A stretch of 64,000 nucleotides of DNA from Sphaerisporangium dianthi (GCF_042654065.1 NZ_JBHSFP010000003.1:62001-126000), one strand, 5' to 3'. Numbered from the stretch's first letter, positions 15,412 to 25,057 are shown. Notes: generated from the letters alone by a model not told the origin. Numbers and translations are program-made.

Positions 15412-17232
15412 AGCGTCCGCGTCCTCTTCGACCAGGAAGCCGCCCGACTGGTGGTGCCACAGGCGGGCGTAGGGGCCCTGGGCCTGGAGAAGCTCGTGGT
15501 GGTCGCCCTGTTCCACGACGTGGCCCTTGTCGAGGACGATCAGGCGGTCCATGCGGACGACGGTGCTCAGCCGGTGCGCGACCACGATGGCGGTGCGGTC
15601 GCGCATCAGCCGCCACAGGGCTTCCTGGACGAGGATCTCGCTCTCGGAGTCCAGCGCGCTCGTCGCCTCGTCCAGCAGCAGGATCGGCGTGTCGCGCAGG
15701 ATGGCGCGGGCGAGGGCGACGCGCTGCCGCTGGCCGCCGGAGAGCTTGACGCCGCGCTCTCCGACCAGCGTGCCGAAGCCGTCCGGCAGGGTCTCGGCGA
15801 ACTCTGTGACGTGCGCCGCCTGCGCGGCCTGGTGGATCTCGTCGTCGGTGGCGCCCGGCCGGGCGAACGCGATGTTGTCGCGCAGCGACCGGTGGAACAT
15901 CGCGGGCTCCTGGGGGACGTACGCGATCAGGCTGCGCAGGTCGGCCTGACGGAGCCGGCTGATGTCCTGGCCGCCGATCAGGATGCGGCCGTCGTCGATG
16001 TCCATGAGACGGAGCAGCAGCCGGGTGAGGGTGGTCTTGCCGCCGCCGGACCGGCCGACCAGGCCGACCTTGGTGCCGGCGGGAATGTCCAGGTCCAGGC
16101 CGTCGAACAGGAGCGAATTGCCGGAGTGCGCGAACGCCACCCGCTCGAACCGGACGCTCGCGTCGGCCGGGCGCAGCGGTTGCGGGTCCTCGGGGTCGAC
16201 CACGCTCGGCGGCGTGAGAAGAAGCTCGGTGAACTGGGCGGCCTCGGTGACCACGCTCTCCATGCGACGGTAGATCTGGTTGAACTCGAACATGAGGCCG
16301 GTCGTGTTCGAGTAGTAGGTGAACGTCACCACGATCGCCTCCACGCCCAGGCCGCCGCGGAGGCCGACGGCGAGCAGCAGGCCGACGGTGCTGGTGACGA
16401 TCGAGAACGGTGCGACGATGGTGTCCACCCGGAGGTTGCCGTAGTCCCAGGAACGGAGCGACAGCCTGCGCTGCTCGGCGAGCCGGGCCCGGTGCTCCGC
16501 CCCCTCGCGGTCCTCGGCGGCGAACGCGCGGACCGTCTCCATGTTGGCCAGCACGTCCGCGACGTGCCCGGAGACCCGCACCTTGGCGGCCTCACGCCGA
16601 TCCACCAGCCTCTGGCGGCGGCGGATGAGCGGGGCGACGACGAGGCCGGTGACGATGATGAGGCCGAGCAGCACGAAGACCAGCAGCGGGTGATACCGCC
16701 ACAGCACCACCGAGGCGAACACCAGCGGCACCAGCTTGGCGAAGATCGAGAACGCGAGCGTGTCCATGAAGCCCTCGAACCCGCTGGAGAAACTCAGCAC
16801 CCGTTTGGTCAGCGCGCCGGCGAAGTTGTCGTGGAAGAACGCGGCGTCCTTGGCCAGCAGCCTTTCCATGCCCGTCGTGCCGAGGTGTTCGATGCCCCGG
16901 GCGTCCGCGCGGTTCAGGAAGTGCAGGCCCGCCCGCCACAGCACCTCGCCCGCGAACAGCATCGCGCCGAAGCCGAGCACGTACGGCATGAGCACGGCGA
17001 CGGAGCCGTCCCCGCCCTTCGACAGATGCCCCACGATGCCGGCCACCGCCAGCGGCGCCAGGTAGAACAGGCAGATGTTCCCGAGCGCCGGAAGGATCAG
17101 CGCGGGCACCGCGAACCGCCGCTGGTTCAGCAGCTCGCCGATGTAGTGCCGCAGCGCCAGCAGCACGGCCGACTTCCGGGCGGACGGTCCGTCCCCCGAG
17201 GACACAGGCGATTCGAGCACAGCCATCCCCAC
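15400..17232 (-). CDS. ABC exporter, fused membrane and ATPase domains
   Basis: 610 aa half-transporter. Six membrane spans lie in residues 35-310 (for example VPALILPALGNICLFYLAPLAVAGIVG and LLVFVLLGLIIVTGLVVAPLI). Then follow Walker A GRSGGGKT at 393-400, signature LSGGQ at 497-501, DEATSALD at 521-528 and the H-loop VVAHRLSTV. It acts as a homodimer, exporting a lipid, drug or peptide; substrate not readable. It stands alone, convergent with the upstream NmrA-like gene. GTG/ATG choices at 17232 and 17226 differ by two residues. Confidence 0.92.
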   Translation of the reverse strand: MGMAVLESPVSSGDGPSARKSAVLLALRHYIGELLNQRRFAVPALILPALGNICLFYLAPLAVAGIVGHLSKGGDGSVAVLMPYVLGFGAMLFAGEVLWRAGLHFLNRADARGIEHLGTTGMERLLAKDAAFFHDNFAGALTKRVLSFSSGFEGFMDTLAFSIFAKLVPLVFASVVLWRYHPLLVFVLLGLIIVTGLVVAPLIRRRQRLVDRREAAKVRVSGHVADVLANMETVRAFAAEDREGAEHRARLAEQRRLSLRSWDYGNLRVDTIVAPFSIVTSTVGLLLAVGLRGGLGVEAIVVTFTYYSNTTGLMFEFNQIYRRMESVVTEAAQFTELLLTPPSVVDPEDPQPLRPADASVRFERVAFAHSGNSLLFDGLDLDIPAGTKVGLVGRSGGGKTTLTRLLLRLMDIDDGRILIGGQDISRLRQADLRSLIAYVPQEPAMFHRSLRDNIAFARPGATDDEIHQAAQAAHVTEFAETLPDGFGTLVGERGVKLSGGQRQRVALARAILRDTPILLLDEATSALDSESEILVQEALWRLMRDRTAIVVAHRLSTVVRMDRLIVLDKGHVVEQGDHHELLQAQGPYARLWHHQSGGFLVEEDADASVL

Positions 17233-17334
17233 CCCCTCCGATCGCCCACCACTATGGCCATGGTGGCGCGGGGCAGGCGGAGGGAGCGAACGGTTTTCCG
17301 CCGATGGTCGCCTGTGCGGCGGTCGCTGAGGTGG

Positions 17335-17362
17335 CGTTGCGGGGCGATATCGCCCCGCAACG
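17335..17362 (-). terminator. Terminator of the ThuA-Gfo/Idh operon
   Basis: Perfect 28-base palindrome with arms CGTTGCGGGGCGAT and ATCGCCCCGCAACG, lying 31 bases past the dehydrogenase stop. It folds to a long GC stem with a short loop. Confidence 0.75.
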
Positions 17363-17393
17363 GGACATCTCGGTGGTCAAGGCGTGCGGTTCG

Positions 17394-18482
17394 TCACTCG
17401 GCTGGAAGCAGGGCCACGGGCTCGGGTCGTTCACAGGTGCTCGCGACGGTCACCGCGCTCCGAGACTGCGCCGAGGACAGCAGCGACTCCATGACGTCGA
17501 GCACGTGGTACCCCAGTGTCCCGCCCGCGCGGGGCTCCTGGTCCGATGGGGACGTGGCGAAGTCCAGCAGCCCCACGCCGCGCCCGGCCTCGGCATGACC
17601 GGCCGTGGCGGGCATGGTCTCCCAGCCTTGCCCGCCCGCCCTCGCCAGCAGGACGGAGCCGTCGAAGTGGTTCGGGTCGGGGACGACGAGCGAGCCCCGT
17701 TCGCCGTGCACTTCGATGTTGGGCGCCTTCGTGGCCGCTCCCTCGAAGCCCATCACCAGTGTGGACAGCGCCCCCGACGCGTGCACCAGCACGCCCGTGA
17801 CGTAGGTGTCGACGGTGACCGGGATCTCCTCGCCGCGGCGGGGGCCCGAGCCGATGGTCCGTTTGGGCCGCGTGCGGGTGCCGGCGCCGATGACCGTCGT
17901 CACCGGTCCGAGCAGCGTGACCAGGCTGGTGATGTAGTACGGGCCCATGTCCAGGAGCGGGCCGCCGCCGGGGGCGTAGTAGAAGTCGGGATTCGGGTGC
18001 CAGCGTTCGTGACCGGGGGTCAGCATGGTCGCGGTCGCCGCGACCGGCCTGCCGATCAGGCCGTCGTCGATCGCCTTGCGCGCCGTCTGCGTACCGGTGC
18101 CCAGCACCGTGTCCGGCGCGCAGCCCACCCGCACTCCGGCGGCGGCGGCCTCGCGCAGCACCCGCGCGGCGTCGGCGGTGGTCGCGGCGAGGGGCTTCTC
18201 GCAGTAGACGTCCTTGCCGGCGGCGATGGCCCGCGAGGCGATCTCGGCGTGCGCGGCGGGGATGGTCAGGTTCAGCACGACGTCGACGCGCGGGTCGGCC
18301 ATCAGCTCCGCCACGCTCAGCACCTCGACGTCGGCGTCCGGTCCCACCGCCTCCCTGGCCCTTTCGAGGTCCAGATCGGCCACGGCGAGAAGCCGCAGCT
18401 CCGGCAGCCGCTCGATGGTCTTGCGGTACTGGGCGAAGATGACACCGCATCCGACGACGCCGATGTTCACCGGCTGGCCCAC
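17394..18482 (-). CDS. Gfo/Idh/MocA family oxidoreductase
   Basis: 362 aa NAD(P)-dependent sugar or cyclitol dehydrogenase. Rossmann GVVGCGVIF at residues 8-16, EKPLA at 95-99 with the family catalytic Lys, then the C-terminal alpha/beta domain with LLDMGPYYITSLVTLLGPV. I start at GTG 18482 (GGGG six bases upstream), which overlaps the ThuA stop by 16 bases, so the pair is translationally coupled. ThuA plus Gfo/Idh pairs are frequent in actinobacterial sugar loci and are linked to trehalose-type disaccharide or 3-keto sugar metabolism; the substrate is not determined here. Confidence 0.92.
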   Translation of the reverse strand: MGQPVNIGVVGCGVIFAQYRKTIERLPELRLLAVADLDLERAREAVGPDADVEVLSVAELMADPRVDVVLNLTIPAAHAEIASRAIAAGKDVYCEKPLAATTADAARVLREAAAAGVRVGCAPDTVLGTGTQTARKAIDDGLIGRPVAATATMLTPGHERWHPNPDFYYAPGGGPLLDMGPYYITSLVTLLGPVTTVIGAGTRTRPKRTIGSGPRRGEEIPVTVDTYVTGVLVHASGALSTLVMGFEGAATKAPNIEVHGERGSLVVPDPNHFDGSVLLARAGGQGWETMPATAGHAEAGRGVGLLDFATSPSDQEPRAGGTLGYHVLDVMESLLSSAQSRSAVTVASTCERPEPVALLPAE

Positions 18483-19168
18483 AGCATTCCCCTTTCGATG
18501 ATGGTGCGCACGCTGTCGTTCCGCAGGACGTCGAGGCTGTGTCCCGGTGTCGTGACGAAGATCTTTCCGCTGCCCCACTCGCGGGTCCAGATCGCCGGCG
18601 AGGTGACCTCCCTGTGCCAGGGGTCCCACGGGCGGACCTTCTGCGTCGTGGTCGCCAGCACGTCGCTGTAGTCGTCGGCCAGCACCCAGTACTGCTCGGT
18701 GACCAGGTCGAAGTCCGCGATGCCCGCGGTGATGGGATGGTCGCCGGCCCCGGGCCGCATGGTGACGGTGTAGGGGATGAAGTTGTCGGCGGGCGAGCCG
18801 TCCCGCTCGTCCGGGTGCTTGCCGGGATGACAGGCGAACTGCCCGCCGATGAGGTGCAGATAATCGGAGGAGCTGCGGAAGGAGTCGGCGATGCCGCCGT
18901 GCCAGCCCGCCATGCCCGTGCCGGCTCGGATCGCGCTCTCCAGTCCGCGCAGCTCCTCCGGCTCGATCGTGCCCATGGTGTAGCACTGCACGATGAGGTC
19001 GATGCCGGACATGAAGGCGGGGTCGGCGTACGGCGCCGGCGAGTCCGCCCGATGCACCTCGAACCCGTGCTTCTCGAGGAAGGGAACGAAGAGCTCGGTG
19101 GCCTCGACCGGGACATGCCCTTCCCAGCCGCCCCGCACCACCAGAACCCGACGACCGTGATCACTCAT
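18467..19168 (-). CDS. ThuA-domain protein (trehalose-utilisation type)
   Basis: 233 aa, class I glutamine-amidotransferase-like fold. RVLVVRGGWEGHVP opens the protein. IDLIVQCYTMGTI, AGWHGGIADSF with the HGG turn, and GQFACHPGK are ThuA features. The usual amidotransferase nucleophile Cys is not obvious. It is encoded directly ahead of, and overlapping, the Gfo/Idh dehydrogenase, so the two probably act on the same sugar. Confidence 0.88.
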   Translation of the reverse strand: MSDHGRRVLVVRGGWEGHVPVEATELFVPFLEKHGFEVHRADSPAPYADPAFMSGIDLIVQCYTMGTIEPEELRGLESAIRAGTGMAGWHGGIADSFRSSSDYLHLIGGQFACHPGKHPDERDGSPADNFIPYTVTMRPGAGDHPITAGIADFDLVTEQYWVLADDYSDVLATTTQKVRPWDPWHREVTSPAIWTREWGSGKIFVTTPGHSLDVLRNDSVRTIIERGMLWASR

Positions 19169-19467
19169 GTCTCACCTATCGCTCAATAGAGGGCAAACGA
19201 CTCCAATGGTCACACTTCGGTCACTTGGACACCACCCTTCTGGCGGGCATCGTTACCGCGCCCGTCATTTCCGCCGGCGGCGCCCGGCGGGGCATGGGGA
19301 GACGGGCCGCCGCCGCGGGCGTGAGGACGTCATGGAGGGAGGTTGCGCACACCGTCCACCACCTGGTACGACGGAGTCCGCTTCGAGGAGGTCTCGTTGG
19401 GATACCCGAGTCAGTGGAAGCACCGGGCCGCGCCGCCCGGCCGGCCGCGTCAGATTCCGCCGGTCCC

Positions 19468-20115
19468 GTGATCGAGCGCATCCTGCCCGACGGCGTGGTC
19501 GCGGCCGAGCTGTTCGACGACCCCGCGGACGTCGAGCTCTTCCCCGAAGAAGAGGCGCACATCGCCGAGGCGGTGGACAAGCGCCGCAGAGAGTTCACCT
19601 CCGGACGCCACTGCGCCCGGACGGCGCTGGCCAAGCTCGGGTTCCCGCACGTGCCCGTCCCGCCGGGGGAGAGGGGATCGCCGATCTGGCCGCCGGGCGT
19701 GGTGGGGTCCATCACGCACTGCGCCGGATACCGGGCCGCCGCGGTCTCGCTGGACGTGCTGAGCGTCGGCATCGACGCCGAGCCTTACCTGCCGCTGCCC
19801 CCAGGGGTGCTCGACGCCATCTCCCTGCGCGAGGAACGCGTCATGCTGGCCGCGCTCGGAGGCGATCTGCACTGGGACCGGGTGCTCTTCAGCGCCAAAG
19901 AGAGCGTCTACAAGGCGTGGTTCCCGCTCGCCCGCCGGTGGCTGAACTTCGAGGACGCGCTGATCCGCATCGACGGGGACGGCGCCTTCGCGGCCTCGCT
20001 GCTCGTTTCCGGCCCCAGCGTCGACGGCAGGATGCTGACCGGCTTCGCCGGCCGGTGGACGGTGGCCGGCGGCATCATCGCGACGTCCGTGACGGTGCCT
20101 CGCGACCCGGGATAG
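19468..20115 (+). CDS. 4'-phosphopantetheinyl transferase (Sfp/EntD-like)
   Basis: 215 aa from GTG 19468. It transfers the phosphopantetheine arm of CoA to carrier domains of fatty acid, polyketide or nonribosomal peptide synthases. Motifs: IERILPDGVVAAELFDDP typical N-terminus, VVGSITHCAGY near residue 78-88, GIDAE at 101-105 and FSAKESVYKAW at 141-151 for Mg and CoA binding. An upstream GTG at 19414 is possible; I prefer 19468 because family members begin with this segment, although its ribosome binding site is weak. No synthase genes are in the window, so it probably serves clusters elsewhere. Confidence 0.92.
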   Translation: MIERILPDGVVAAELFDDPADVELFPEEEAHIAEAVDKRRREFTSGRHCARTALAKLGFPHVPVPPGERGSPIWPPGVVGSITHCAGYRAAAVSLDVLSVGIDAEPYLPLPPGVLDAISLREERVMLAALGGDLHWDRVLFSAKESVYKAWFPLARRWLNFEDALIRIDGDGAFAASLLVSGPSVDGRMLTGFAGRWTVAGGIIATSVTVPRDPG

Positions 20116-20360
20116 CCCGCGGGACCGCGGGCCGCCGGCCGTGCGCCATGGGCGGACCGGCGCGCGCACAGGACGCGCGGTGAGGGTCCGGAGGCGGTCG
20201 CGATACTCTGCGGTCTAGCCCGGCGACGGGGCCGGCCGGGCATCCGGGGCGGACCTGATCTCCTCGGGGCGTCAGCGGGAGAAGGGGACGGGGACCCACC
20301 TCGTACACCGGCCGGGTAGCCTGACGATCGAATTCGTTCACACGTGTGGCAGGGGTAGGC

Positions 20361-20834
20361 GTGGCTGTCGGTACCATTCTTCGATTCGACGAGGTGCGCG
20401 GATACGGGTTCATCGCCCCGTCAGCCGGTGGCGAGGACGTGTTCTTCCACGCCAATGACTTCGGGGAGAACCGGCACCAGCTGCAGGCCGGGTTGCGGGT
20501 GTCGTACGAGGTCGCCGAAGGAGACCGCGGTCTCAAGGTGGCCGCGGTGCGCATCTTGGAGCCCGCGCGCCACTCGGGGGCTCCGGCGCGCGTCCACGAG
20601 CAGCGGGCCGCCCACCATACGGCGCCCCAGGCGTCGTCCGCCGCCTCCGTCCCCGCGTCCGGGGACTTCGAGGACGACGAGGGCCTGTGCGACGTGCTGG
20701 CCGCGGAGGACCTCAGCTCGGAGGTCACCGAGTTGCTCGTCACGAAGGTCCCCACGCTGACCGGCGCCCAGATCACCCAGATCAGGCAGCACCTGCTGCA
20801 ACTCGCCCGCTCCCACGGCTGGGTCGACGCCTGA
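20361..20834 (+). CDS. Cold-shock-domain protein with C-terminal extension
   Basis: 157 aa. Residues 1-65 form a cold shock domain: VGTILRFDEVRGYGFIAP (RNP1 GYGFIAP) and EDVFFHANDF (RNP2). A charged linker and a helical C-terminal region of about 70 residues (DLSSEVTELLVTKVPTLTGAQITQIRQHLLQLA) follow, longer than the 67-residue Csp proteins. GTG 20361 follows AGGGG with five bases between. It is a predicted single-strand nucleic acid binder. The C-terminal tail is known from actinobacterial relatives but its role is unclear. Confidence 0.9.
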   Translation: MAVGTILRFDEVRGYGFIAPSAGGEDVFFHANDFGENRHQLQAGLRVSYEVAEGDRGLKVAAVRILEPARHSGAPARVHEQRAAHHTAPQASSAASVPASGDFEDDEGLCDVLAAEDLSSEVTELLVTKVPTLTGAQITQIRQHLLQLARSHGWVDA

Positions 20835-20953
20835 CAGATCACTGGGGTGAGCGCCTCCCGCACGCCTCACCGTGCTCACGCTGATCGGGAACCTGCAGGG
20901 CCGGAGCGACGCCGCCCCGGCCCTGGTCATGATCGATGAGTGCCGGCCGCTGG

Positions 20954-21892
20954 TCAGGGGTTCTCGACGGCCGGCTTCTCGCTCGGGTCGCCAGGCTTCC
21001 CGCCCGGGTCGCCAGGCTTGCCGCTCGGTTCGGGCTTCCCGCCCGGGTCGCGGCCGGGCTTGCCGTTCGCGTCGCCGGGCTTGCCGATCGGCTTCTTGTC
21101 CTGCGTGTCGTCCGGCTTCTGCTGCACCTGGTCCGCGGGCGGGGCCGTGACCGTCACCGGGGTGCCGAAGTCGCCGAAGTTCAGGACATCACGCTGGCCG
21201 TCGTCACTGAAGGTGACCTCCAGACGCCGGACCCGTCCCTGATCGTCCACGTCCACGGCGCCCGTGACATCCAGCGGCTCGGCCTTGGAGCCGTGGGTGC
21301 CCGGCCAGTTCTCGTCCTTGAGCGAGAACGTGAACCGCTGACCGGTCCAGCCTGCGCCGGAGGCCGGGCCGCCCTCACGGACGTCGGTGGCCGAACGGAG
21401 TTTCTGCAGGGCGGCCTGTGGGTCCTGGGGGGCGAGCTTGACCAGCGCGATGGCCGCCGGCGCGTCCTTGACCACCGCCTGGCTGCGCGGGTAGGCCGTC
21501 CATTTCGCCGCGCCCTGCTCCCGTATGTACATCAGGTCGCCGATGAAGAGGGTGTCGGTCCCGCCTCCGTGGCCGGTGATGGTGCCGACGCGCTGGACGG
21601 GGTCGAAGGCGCCGTCGAACGTCCTGACGCCGGCGTCGACGTGGATGCGGTAACTCTCCCCGGTGGTGTTCTCGACGGCGGCGGCCACCTGGGCCTGCGC
21701 CGAGGGCTGGCTCCCGGGCAGGAGCACCAGCACGGTCGCCCCCGCCGCGGCGACGACGCCCACCGTAGTGATCACCGGCACCAGGGATCGGGTGCGCTCG
21801 GGCCTTCGGGTCACCCTCGGCATGAGATCGATGCCGGCGGGCCGGTCTTCGGTGGCTCTGACGAGCAAAGTGCGGAGTTCATTCTCGTTCAT
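20954..21892 (-). CDS. Membrane-anchored partner of the ECF sigma factor (CU044_5270-like)
   Basis: 312 aa from ATG 21892 (GAGGAG upstream); an alternative GTG at 21919 overlaps the sigma stop by four bases. A short cytoplasmic N-terminus (NENELRTLLVRATEDRPAG) precedes one membrane span (VPVITTVGVVAAAGATVLVLL). An outside domain with ESYRIHVDAGVRTF and LRRLEVTFSDDG-like strands follows. The last 60 residues are a Gly/Lys/Pro-rich repeat (GKPGDANGKPGRDPGGKP and variants). Location and topology fit a sigma-modulating protein, but there is no zinc anti-sigma motif. Confidence 0.82.
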   Translation of the reverse strand: MNENELRTLLVRATEDRPAGIDLMPRVTRRPERTRSLVPVITTVGVVAAAGATVLVLLPGSQPSAQAQVAAAVENTTGESYRIHVDAGVRTFDGAFDPVQRVGTITGHGGGTDTLFIGDLMYIREQGAAKWTAYPRSQAVVKDAPAAIALVKLAPQDPQAALQKLRSATDVREGGPASGAGWTGQRFTFSLKDENWPGTHGSKAEPLDVTGAVDVDDQGRVRRLEVTFSDDGQRDVLNFGDFGTPVTVTAPPADQVQQKPDDTQDKKPIGKPGDANGKPGRDPGGKPEPSGKPGDPGGKPGDPSEKPAVENP

Positions 21893-21915
21893 GGACGGCT
21901 CCTCGTGTCGGTCTC

Positions 21916-22437
21916 TCACCGGACCCCACTCCCTTCCTGCTCGGATCGGTTGACAACGGTGTCGGGCGAGATCAGCCGCCGCATCGCCTGAAGACCGCGA
22001 TGGGTGTGGGACTTGACCGTCCCCGCCGAGCAGCCCATCAGATCGGCGACCTCCGCTTCGGGCAGGTCGGCGAAGAAGCGCAGCACCAAGGCCGTGCGCT
22101 GCCTGACCGGCAGCCGCGCCAGCGCGTTGCGAACGTCCTCGGCGACGGCCCGGGCGTCTCCCAGGTCACCGGGACCGGGGAGTTCGGGCAGCTCGGCGCG
22201 CGGGATCTCACGACGCCACCGGGCACGCCACCAGGACCGGTAGGTGTTGACCAGGATGCGGCGCAGGTAGGCGTCGGGCTCACTGGTGGTGTCCAGCCGG
22301 TTCCACACCCGGTGTAACTTGCCGAGGCTGGACTGCACCAGATCTTCGGCCGTGTGCCAATCGCCGGTGAGCAGGACCGCCGTTCTCAGATGATGGTCTC
22401 CCCGGTGCCGTACGAAATCCGCGAAGTCGGCATCCAC
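21916..22437 (-). CDS. ECF RNA polymerase sigma factor (SigE-like family)
   Basis: 173 aa from GTG 22437 (GAGAGGAG upstream). Region 2: FADFVRHRGDHHLRTAVLLTGDWHTAEDLVQSSLGKLHRVW. Region 4: LPVRQRTALVLRFFADLPEAEVADLMGCSAGTVKSHTHRGLQAMRR. Length and motifs match actinobacterial SigE-family ECF factors. It is co-transcribed with the membrane protein downstream (4- to 24-base spacing depending on start choice), a common regulator pair. The signal sensed is unknown. Confidence 0.94.
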   Translation of the reverse strand: MDADFADFVRHRGDHHLRTAVLLTGDWHTAEDLVQSSLGKLHRVWNRLDTTSEPDAYLRRILVNTYRSWWRARWRREIPRAELPELPGPGDLGDARAVAEDVRNALARLPVRQRTALVLRFFADLPEAEVADLMGCSAGTVKSHTHRGLQAMRRLISPDTVVNRSEQEGSGVR

Positions 22438-22785
22438 CCGGTCTCCTCTCGTCGCTGAAAGCCACCCCTGACACTCCCTGGGTCCCATCCCAGGTTGACC
22501 GGAAGCGCCCGGAATCTCCGTGAAGTTCCAGCGCGTGAGCGAGCATCGGAGGGCCTGCCGACAGACGGATGAGCGGACGGGAACGGCACGAACGCCGCGA
22601 CGGCGGAGGCGTGGGGCGCCGCCTATCGGGGAGCTTCGCCCGCCCGGCCGACGCCCTTGTGCACGCGGATGGTGCGGTCGAGGAGGTCGCGCAGCGCGCA
22701 CTCGACGCCGGCCGCGGCAGCGCGGTCACCGTCCCCCGCCGGACAGGACGTCCGGCGGGGCGGCGGCCCGCACTGCCTCGGGGGG
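22438..22785. other. Intergenic region upstream of the sigma factor
   Basis: No intact gene. The minus-strand stretch at about 22623-22740 encodes a sensible-looking peptide (ALRDLLDRTIRVHKGVG) without a start, possibly an old gene fragment. It also holds the terminator of the hydrolase gene and, near 22440-22500, the expected sigma-operon promoter, which I could not pin down. Confidence 0.4.
22734..22760 (-). terminator. Terminator of the Xaa-Pro peptidase-like gene
   Basis: Stem CCCCGCCGGAC / GTCCGGCGGGG (11 pairs) with loop AGGAC, 26 bases past the stop codon. Confidence 0.7.
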
Positions 22786-24732
22786 TCAGCCGTTCGCCGG
22801 GGGGAGCGCGTTCGCTCCGCCCACGAGCGGCAGCATGACCGTGCTCCTGGCCGTGTCGAGGTCCAGCCTCGCGCCGGGTGCGGGCCGGATGGTGTAGTCG
22901 TAGTCGCTCGACAGCAGCACGACGCCGATCTGGTGGCCCGCGGGGAACACGTAGTCATGCGGCTGCATGTCGAAGTCGAGACCGTAGGGGCTGCCGGGCT
23001 TGATCGGCGTGCTCTTCCAGATCGACCTGCGGTTCTGCGGGTCCGTCCAGCCGCGGGTGACGATCTTCGCCTTGCCGTTCTGGTCGTAGTCGACGAGCAG
23101 CGCCGTGACGTTCGCCGCCGGTTGGCCGAAGGAGATCCGCAGCGACACCCGGGGCGTCCCGCTGAGCCTGGCCGCACCGATCAGCGCCGCCGACCTGTAG
23201 GCCAGGCGGTTGGGAGAGGTGATCGCGCCGGCGAGCGTCTCGGCCGTCTGCGAGACGTCGTCGACGATGGTCTCGGTCACCGGCCTGCCGTGGCGGGGCC
23301 TGCCGGGGGTGAGGACGCCCGCCGCACCGTTCGCGCCGGGGGTCAGGTTGAGCTCGGTGTCCGCCTCGGCCGGGTCGGGCCACTCGGGGTAGGTCACAAG
23401 GCTCTTGTCCTCGCGCTGGATCAGAGCCCGCGGGTCGTTCTCCACGCCGTTCCTGTAGTCCCACAGGTAGCGGGTGAACCAGCGGTTGAGGACGTCGACG
23501 CTGGGGGAGCCGCCGTGCCCGCCCTGATGCAGGTAGATCTTGTGCGGCACCCCGCGCGCCTTCAGCGCCTCGTACCACTGCGCCGCCTGCTTGGTCTTGA
23601 CGTTCCAGTCGTTGAGCCCGTGCGCGACCAGCACCGCGGCGTGGACCTTGCGGACGTCGTTCATGTAGTTGCGCTCGTCCCAGAAGGCGCTGTAGTCGCC
23701 GGTGACCCGGTCCTGCGCCTTCTCGAGCCCTTCGATGACGCCGCGGCAGATCTGCCTGTCGGCGCGGGTGTACACGTACTCCGCGAGCACGTCGGCGTCC
23801 TCGCCCTGGTAGCCGCCGGCCGCGACGATGGCGCCGTTGGCGCGGTAATAGTCGTACCAGCTCGAGATCGCCGAAATCGGCACGATGGCCTCGAGGCCCG
23901 CGACGCCCGTGCTCGCGACCGCGTTGGGCAGGGTGCCGTTGTAGGAGGTGCCGATCATGCCGACCTTGCCGGTCGTCCAGGTGGCCCTGACCTCCGCGCC
24001 GGTGGCGTCATAGGCCTTCGCGCGGCCGTTCAGCCAGTCGACGACGGACTTCGCGCCGAGGGTCTCGTTGCGCCCGCCGGTCGTCGGGCAGCCGTCGGAC
24101 CCGCCGCTGCCCAGCGACTCGGCGTGGACCACCGCGAAGCCGCGGGGCAGCCAGTTGGCCTCGTGGCTGGTGCTGATGGCGGGCTGCGGGCCGGTGCCCG
24201 TGATCTTGGCGTCGGAGCCGGCGCCGTCGGCGGCCGCGGCGGTGAGCCGCTCGTCGGTCGCCGGGTCGCGCACCGGGCCGCCGCGGTTCAGCCAGCCCCT
24301 GCCCGGGCGGCGCGGCTGGTAGAGCTCGTGGTCGACGTCGTGGTTCGCGACGTCGTTGCCCCCGGCGTAGTAAGGGCTGGCCTCGTACACGACGGGCGAC
24401 TTCAGGCCCGCCGTCTCGGTCTCCCGCAGCCGCGTGACCTCGGCGTGGACCCGGTCGTTCCGCCCGTCGCGGTCGCTGTCGACCGAGGTCTCGACCCACA
24501 CTTCCTGGCGGATCCAGTCGGCCCGGTTCGACGAGAACACCGGCTGGGCCAGGCCGTCCTGGAACACCGGCCCGACGGGAGCGGCCGCGATGGCGGGAGC
24601 CGGGGTGGCGGCGAGCCCCGTGAGGGCGGTGGCGACAGCGAGGCCCAGCGCCGCGGCGCTGCGACGTGCTGACCCGGGACGGCGGACGGCAGGCGGAGCC
24701 GCGTGGCCCCTCGCCTGGCGCGGCATGGACAT
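22786..24732 (-). CDS. Secreted CocE/NonD hydrolase, Xaa-Pro dipeptidyl-peptidase type (S15)
   Basis: 648 aa from ATG 24732 (GGGGG upstream). A signal peptide (RRSAAALGLAVATALTGLAATPAPAIA) is followed by an alpha/beta hydrolase. The nucleophile is in GMIGTSYNG (Ser at about 263), Asp in LVAHGLNDWN (about 375), and His in HQGGHGG (about 406). A C-terminal jelly-roll domain (VSLRISFGQPAANVTALLVDY onward) completes the S15/CocE layout. It probably removes X-Pro dipeptides or hydrolyses esters outside the cell. It is monocistronic, with its own terminator. Confidence 0.9.
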   Translation of the reverse strand: MSMPRQARGHAAPPAVRRPGSARRSAAALGLAVATALTGLAATPAPAIAAAPVGPVFQDGLAQPVFSSNRADWIRQEVWVETSVDSDRDGRNDRVHAEVTRLRETETAGLKSPVVYEASPYYAGGNDVANHDVDHELYQPRRPGRGWLNRGGPVRDPATDERLTAAAADGAGSDAKITGTGPQPAISTSHEANWLPRGFAVVHAESLGSGGSDGCPTTGGRNETLGAKSVVDWLNGRAKAYDATGAEVRATWTTGKVGMIGTSYNGTLPNAVASTGVAGLEAIVPISAISSWYDYYRANGAIVAAGGYQGEDADVLAEYVYTRADRQICRGVIEGLEKAQDRVTGDYSAFWDERNYMNDVRKVHAAVLVAHGLNDWNVKTKQAAQWYEALKARGVPHKIYLHQGGHGGSPSVDVLNRWFTRYLWDYRNGVENDPRALIQREDKSLVTYPEWPDPAEADTELNLTPGANGAAGVLTPGRPRHGRPVTETIVDDVSQTAETLAGAITSPNRLAYRSAALIGAARLSGTPRVSLRISFGQPAANVTALLVDYDQNGKAKIVTRGWTDPQNRRSIWKSTPIKPGSPYGLDFDMQPHDYVFPAGHQIGVVLLSSDYDYTIRPAPGARLDLDTARSTVMLPLVGGANALPPANG

Positions 24733-25057
24733 CGGCGAATTCCCCCAACGATCGGTGCCCGAGGCCGCGAAACGGCCGCGAGCGAAGGTAAAGGGACCGT
24801 CAAGGCGGGCCCGCTCGATGTTATGAGGCAAAGGCGCTAAATGTCACTAGATGGGTGATAGTCCTCTATCGCGGTGTTTGCGAAGAATGTCGAAGTGGGT
24901 GGGCCGCTCGAGGCCGCCATGACGTGCCGAGAGGTGAACGCCGGCCACCGATGACGGAGACGTTCTGTGCGGAAGCGGACCGTAGGAGTGGACTTCGCCG
25001 CTGCTCGAACAGGGACGGTCACCCGGTGAAAGCGGTGTCCCCGAGGATTCTCTGAGC
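24733..25057. other. Intergenic region between the hydrolase and the unknown repeat-tailed gene
   Basis: The hydrolase promoter should lie here: the stretch near 24810-24880 is AT-richer than its surroundings. A 61-codon minus-strand frame (24837-25022) has no ribosome binding site or family resemblance that I recognise. Nothing else supported. Confidence 0.4.

Noticed and set aside
18467..18986. Dehydrogenase frame extended through the ThuA gene to 530 codons
   Set aside because: The N-terminal extension is the off-frame image of ThuA; the Rossmann fold begins right after GTG 18482.
24837..25022. 61-codon minus-strand frame in the hydrolase upstream gap
   Set aside because: No ribosome binding site, no family resemblance and weak codon bias; not supported as a gene.
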